Source of the DNA: a virus
Length of the DNA: 64,000 bases
Virus record (IMG/VR): IMGVR_UViG_3300037882_003154
Location: 62,001 to 126,000 of that record
Direction: 5' to 3' (one strand)
Shown here piece by piece: positions 60,514-64,000 of the stretch. How positions within the stretch are numbered: position 1 is the first letter of the stretch; every line of letters begins with the position of its first letter. The notes under the pieces were generated by a model. It was not told where the DNA came from. It was given only the letters and a program-made list of their open reading frames with translations, and did not search any database. A program made the position numbers and the translations under genes.

Positions 60514-61023
60514 CTATACAACCCTCATTATCTTTTCTTTAGCAGCAGCCCTGGCAACATCCATATTCCATGTCCCATCCTGTATACAAAGTATTAGACT
60601 TTGAATCTGCCCAAATATCCTGTTTATAACAGGAATCAAATCTGCTTGATTAGTATCAATAGCCGTGTGTATCAAGTGTTTTACATTTCGGTTATCAAGA
60701 TAGAAATCTTGGTTGGGTACAAAGAGCAGTTGGGCTTCTGGGTCAATCGCCAGTATTCTTTCTATGCTAGACACGTTGCTGTGCGTACCATCTACTACAA
60801 TATCCACGCCACGAGCATGAAGAGCTCTAAGCATAGTGTGTTTTATAGCTGAAATGAATTGTTCAGCATAATCATTATACCTACTGTTTGTGAGGGCTTT
60901 TCGGATATCATCACCACAAACAACGGCTGTATTGGGTTTGCTGAGAAATTGAGCATTCACCAAGGTTGTTTTGCCTGAACGTGGAGCGCCAACAAGTATT
61001 GTAATCATAAGGGGCTTAATCAC
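60514..61023 (-). CDS. P-loop kinase-like protein
   Basis: 169 aa from a GTG at 61023 (GTGA overlap with the upstream stop); an ATG at 61008 would give 164 aa. Walker A ITILVGAPRSGKTTLVN, then VCGDDIRKALTNSRYNDYAEQF, IVVDGTHSN and QLLFVPNQDF. This is the polynucleotide-kinase/AAA-33 type P-loop fold. It may phosphorylate a polynucleotide or small metabolite. A 110-base stretch before the next gene (60404-60513) shows no coding or clear signal. Confidence 0.75.
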   Translation of the reverse strand: MIKPLMITILVGAPRSGKTTLVNAQFLSKPNTAVVCGDDIRKALTNSRYNDYAEQFISAIKHTMLRALHARGVDIVVDGTHSNVSSIERILAIDPEAQLLFVPNQDFYLDNRNVKHLIHTAIDTNQADLIPVINRIFGQIQSLILCIQDGTWNMDVARAAAKEKIMRVV

Positions 61024-61493
61024 TCTTCTCTGGTGTCTGGCATCGGATCTTGTCTATTACCATCAAGAAATACCTCGGTTTTATTGTTTGGTATTGTATC
61101 AAGAACCACTTTCCGTTTATCAACCTGAAACCTCATAGCCTTTTGTGCAGAGCGTGGTGGTTCACCACGACCATTATTCATCCAGTCAGCGAATTCAATT
61201 CTTTCTAAAAAGTCTTGGGCTGTTGGGATAAATCCACCATAATCCATCATACAGTGATCTTCGGCGATTTGTCTAACACTATACCGCTCGTTGTCACTAT
61301 TAGTACGATAGTTACCGAATATTCTTTCGACAACATTGCATATAAACCAGTGATTATGTGTAAGGGTCCTGTGCCTATTGTCTGGCAAAGCCACTTTAGA
61401 CGAATCCATCAGTTCGTGGATTGGCAAATAATCTTCAACAGAACCCCCATATCTTCGGACACTATCTTGTGCATGAACCAGTGACTTGGGCAT
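61020..61493 (-). CDS. DUF6915-type phage protein
   Basis: 157 aa from the ATG at 61493. MPKSLVHAQDSVRRYGGSVEDYLPIHELMDSSK, then HRTLTHNHWFICNVVERIFG and VRQIAEDHCMMDYGGFIPTAQDFLERI match the DUF6915 layout (MPKALVHAxSSVRRFGG...HH.xxI...xxRxVGExHVxEDLGxIPT). The longer open frame to 61610 overlaps the RmlC-like gene. Function unknown; common in phages. Confidence 0.78.
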   Translation of the reverse strand: MPKSLVHAQDSVRRYGGSVEDYLPIHELMDSSKVALPDNRHRTLTHNHWFICNVVERIFGNYRTNSDNERYSVRQIAEDHCMMDYGGFIPTAQDFLERIEFADWMNNGRGEPPRSAQKAMRFQVDKRKVVLDTIPNNKTEVFLDGNRQDPMPDTREE

Positions 61494-61494
61494 A

Positions 61495-62109
61495 TTATTC
61501 CTTTGTTTCCCATTGTTTTTTAGTAAATTTTTCCGCCACTTCCAAAAAAGAACTGCCGTTTTCATCTCGGTCTGAAAGTATCGGAGATGTATGATATCTA
61601 AGGATATCAATATGTGGGTCTTTATATGATATTGTATACTGGTTTTCTGACCAATATTGGTCCCATTTATATTCTATAATACATGGAAATCCATAGTGGC
61701 AATAATGACCATTTGCATATGATGCAGGAACCCACGCTTGTGTTAATTGGATATTGTCATCATATATTGGTCTATATTGCTGTAATGTTCCAAAGTCTTT
61801 AGCAGATGGGTCCAGATTGATGACATAAAACCAAAATGTCCCACGAATAAATGTAATGAGCTTGTTGGTAATAAAATCGGTATGCATCCCCCTAAATACT
61901 CCGGGCAATGATATAGATAGTCTAGACTCGACAAAATTGGCTTGGTGTGGAAAGCTACTATGACGATAGATAGAAGCTACCGATCCTCTATTGTCCCGAT
62001 ATGTTGGAGATTTCCATATCTGAAATTCATTTGCTTTTTGTGGGTCAAATGCGACCTGTCCTATATCATATGTATTGCAATAGATGTGATTTCGGTGTGT
62101 TATGTCCAC
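61495..62109 (-). CDS. rmlC: dTDP-4-dehydrorhamnose 3,5-epimerase-like
   Basis: 204 aa from a GTG at 62109. Cupin-type: GSVASIYRHSSFPHQANFVESRLSISLPGVFRGMHTD resembles the GVLRGLHYQ catalytic loop; then LITFIRGTFWFYVINLDP and WVPASYANGHYCHYGFPCII. The family isomerises dTDP-4-keto-6-deoxy-glucose to the rhamnose precursor. With the SDRs in the window, a deoxysugar pathway is plausible. The usual catalytic Tyr is not clearly placed, so confidence is moderate. Confidence 0.75.
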   Translation of the reverse strand: MDITHRNHIYCNTYDIGQVAFDPQKANEFQIWKSPTYRDNRGSVASIYRHSSFPHQANFVESRLSISLPGVFRGMHTDFITNKLITFIRGTFWFYVINLDPSAKDFGTLQQYRPIYDDNIQLTQAWVPASYANGHYCHYGFPCIIEYKWDQYWSENQYTISYKDPHIDILRYHTSPILSDRDENGSSFLEVAEKFTKKQWETKE

Positions 62110-62663
62110 ATTATTTTCCTTAGCTGAATGATTTCACAAGCCCTATCTGACATTTCCTGCCCGAATTCCTCTTTAACTCGTCGGTATTCTTTGTGGTCTC
62201 TTTTCTTAGATAGGTTAGATAATATTTTGTTTACTTCTTTTTCTTTTTGCTCTAATTTCTTAACCCAATGATAGAGATATATCAGTCTATGATGTGATAC
62301 CGGATCTTCTTGATCATCTGGGCTAGAATATTCATAGGGCTGTTCTTTTTCAAAAAAATCTACCAATATCTGAAATACAGCCTCTACTACAGTGTCATCT
62401 TTGTCCATATAGGACGATGGCATCCTTTGGATTTTTACAACATTAAACTTATAGAACAATCTACAGATCAGCCGATAATATAATTGAGATGGTTGATAAT
62501 CATATGGGATATCCCAAAATCCACCAAATATAATTTCTAAACTAGTACGAAACACACCACTAATGCCAAACACATATTCCAAAGCCCTAATCCAAACCCA
62601 TTTTTTTCTTGGATTAAACAGCATGGGTTTGCTGTCCGGGGATGAAACACATCTTATATTCAT
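62100..62663 (-). CDS. Unknown protein, tandem paralog A
   Basis: 187 aa. The block LYYRLICRLFYKFNVVKIQR, then VEAVFQILVDFFEKEQP and CEIIQLRKIMW is repeated closely in the next gene upstream (62665-63231). Helical and charged, with an acidic middle. The tandem duplication implies selection or dosage. Function unknown. Confidence 0.7.
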   Translation of the reverse strand: MNIRCVSSPDSKPMLFNPRKKWVWIRALEYVFGISGVFRTSLEIIFGGFWDIPYDYQPSQLYYRLICRLFYKFNVVKIQRMPSSYMDKDDTVVEAVFQILVDFFEKEQPYEYSSPDDQEDPVSHHRLIYLYHWVKKLEQKEKEVNKILSNLSKKRDHKEYRRVKEEFGQEMSDRACEIIQLRKIMWT

Positions 62664-62664
62664 G

Positions 62665-63231
62665 TTACAGCCACAATAGATTTCTGAGACTTAGAATTTC
62701 TATAGCCCTTTGTGTCTTTTCTTCTTCTAAATTGTCTTCAATATCCACCACTTTTTTAAATACAGTGTGTTCTTCTTCATTGCGCATATCACCATCCCAC
62801 ACATTGGCTATTGCCAAAGGGTATGTCTTAAAATATTCGTCTTGCAGTCGTTCAATGTCGGCTTCTTTATTGGGCAGATCTTTAAGCCAGGCATATATTT
62901 CCTTTACCTTATCCCATTTGTCTTTGTGATCAGCCCATTGTGTATCTATGATTTCTAGTGGTCTTTCTTTCTCTATAAAGTCAATAAAAATTTGGAAGAT
63001 GGCTTCTGGCAATAATTCTGTGGGGTCATTCCAAGTTGGTGATAGCCTTCTTATCTTTACAACATTATATTGATAATATAGCCTACATATCAACCAATAA
63101 TACATGTCATGTGGTCTGTATTTGCCTTTGGCAAGATGGCGAAAAGGAAAAAAGATTGTCCTTAGTGATTTGTAGACAATACCACCGCTGCCAAAGACAT
63201 CACCAAATATATGTAATGGATTCATCATCAT
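62665..63231 (-). CDS. Unknown protein, tandem paralog B
   Basis: 188 aa, directly adjacent to its paralog (one base between stop and start). Shared blocks: MYYWLICRLYYQYNVVKIRR, PEAIFQIFIDFIEKERP and AIEILSLRNLLWL. The N-terminus differs (PLHIFGDVFGSGGIV) and begins with three ATG codons. Function unknown. Confidence 0.7.
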   Translation of the reverse strand: MMMNPLHIFGDVFGSGGIVYKSLRTIFFPFRHLAKGKYRPHDMYYWLICRLYYQYNVVKIRRLSPTWNDPTELLPEAIFQIFIDFIEKERPLEIIDTQWADHKDKWDKVKEIYAWLKDLPNKEADIERLQDEYFKTYPLAIANVWDGDMRNEEEHTVFKKVVDIEDNLEEEKTQRAIEILSLRNLLWL

Positions 63232-63233
63232 TG

Positions 63234-63650
63234 TTAATATGGCTGAGGGTTTTTGCCCAAAATATAATTGATAATAGCCTTGCCCATCTTGGTTATTCTA
63301 TCAACTCTAAGGTTGGTGGTATTATCATTGTAGTATTTTTCAACAATTTGTGATTCTTTTTTATCTAGTGGCATATCACACTGTATTTTGGCAAAGACAT
63401 AGAGTATTGGCGCCATCTCAATCAACCTAGCATCTGGATGATCTATGCCACAAATTACATCATTGTCATCTAGTAACAATTTTTCTGATGGCTGCATTAT
63501 ACAAGAACTGCTACGAAATCTTGGCTGTGCATTCTGCATACCCCATCGAATAAAATCCATCACTATTAGTCTGCCGCCAGATACTGTGCCAAGATATACT
63601 TGTTTTGATTTTTTATATCCAAACCATCTCCAAAAATCAATACTTAGCAT
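63234..63650 (-). CDS. Unknown protein
   Basis: 138 aa. Contains VYLGTVSGGRLIVMDFIRWGMQ and PDARLIEMAPILYVFAKIQCDMPL. Not recognised; cytoplasmic by appearance. One base separates it from the next upstream gene. Confidence 0.6.
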   Translation of the reverse strand: MLSIDFWRWFGYKKSKQVYLGTVSGGRLIVMDFIRWGMQNAQPRFRSSSCIMQPSEKLLLDDNDVICGIDHPDARLIEMAPILYVFAKIQCDMPLDKKESQIVEKYYNDNTTNLRVDRITKMGKAIINYILGKNPQPY

Positions 63651-64000
63651 TTACTTATCTCCAATAGATAAAGCCAGCTTTTTTGCTCTAGCGACTTCAA
63701 TAGCCCCACAATATATTGATGTCTTTTCTGATTCTGGGTACTTGCTCAATTCTATTCTATCCCAAAATTCAGAAATAAAATCTTCATCATTAAGTAAAAA
63801 TCTACACTTAACCAGATCTTTTAAAAATTCATCTGTGTAGTATGGATGGTCGTAAAAATCACACAAAAACAACTTTTCACCCTCTTGGTAGTATAATACC
63901 CTACAGTAGGCGGTTATCTCTGGCGTTCTAAGAGGAAACATTTCTTCTATTTTGAGCTTACCAAGCAGTTCTTTGGGAATGGGATCACAAAGGAATATGT
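63651..64000 (-). CDS. Unknown protein, C-terminal part
   Basis: The frame is open from the right edge through a Met at 63941 to the stop at 63651; residues before that Met (IFLCDPIPKELLGKLKIEE) read as coding, so the start is outside the window. The visible 116 residues include EITAYCRVLYYQEGEKLFLCDFYDHPYYTD and KYPESEKTSIYCGAIEVARA. Not recognised. Confidence 0.6.
   Translation of the reverse strand, partial: IFLCDPIPKELLGKLKIEEMFPLRTPEITAYCRVLYYQEGEKLFLCDFYDHPYYTDEFLKDLVKCRFLLNDEDFISEFWDRIELSKYPESEKTSIYCGAIEVARAKKLALSIGDK

Overview
The window reads as the accessory and replication half of a large, AT-rich, lytic-type bacteriophage genome. I recognise about 94 protein genes, packed with 1-60 bp overlaps (TAATG, ATGA and GTGA junctions are common) or very short gaps. 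All are transcribed leftward (minus strand) except one 3.3 kb gene at 51550-54837. No gap exceeds 300 bases. I see no rRNA, tRNA, CRISPR array, insertion sequence or integrase. Terminase, portal, capsid and tail-tube genes are absent and presumably lie outside the window.

Layout. (a) 1-10877: a surface-glycan cluster with two SDR sugar-nucleotide enzymes, a B12-binding-type radical SAM protein, a sugar nucleotidyltransferase, a GT-A and several GT-B glycosyltransferases, a CgeB-like transferase and a methyltransferase-like protein. (b) 10870-29344: replication and recombination genes: a small sigma factor, SSB, a DNA polymerase III alpha split into two separated genes (the C-terminal half carries an intein), a DnaQ-like exonuclease, MazG, a C5-cytosine methyltransferase, a RecB/Cas4-like Fe-S nuclease, dNMP kinase, two beta-class DNA methyltransferases, a DnaG-type primase, a DnaB-type helicase, a PD-(D/E)XK-like nuclease, a RecA-like recombinase and a Dam-type methyltransferase. 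(c) 29331-38971: small unknown proteins and zinc ribbons, a HAD phosphatase, PhoH, class I ribonucleotide reductase (with an unlisted membrane gene between its subunits), an MT-A70 methyltransferase and dCMP deaminase. (d) 38995-43584: an exported-protein module with a Val-rich secreted protein, two proteins with c-type cytochrome motifs, a matrixin-type metalloprotease with a cysteine switch, a holin-like protein and a probable structural protein. (e) 43649-51473: a DeoC-like pseudoaldolase, ClpP-like protease, ThyX, a second sigma factor, another glycosyltransferase, a secreted trypsin-like protease and an ATP-grasp protein. (f) 51550-54837 (+): a LamG plus glycoside-hydrolase fibre or depolymerase. 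(g) 54847-64000: small unknown genes, another SDR, a nucleoside deoxyribosyltransferase-like protein, a SLOG-type protein, a P-loop kinase, an RmlC-like epimerase and two paralogous gene pairs.

Function. The phage makes most of its own replisome and dNTP supply (RNR, ThyX, dCMP deaminase, dNMP kinase, MazG), marks its DNA with several methyltransferases, and carries two sigma-like proteins that may redirect host RNA polymerase. It also has a large capacity to build or modify surface sugars.

Host. The exported cytochrome-type proteins, the Val/Gln/Arg-rich secreted protein and the matrixin resemble, from memory, proteins common in Planctomycetota. A planctomycete host is my best guess, but it is an inference that was not tested by any search.
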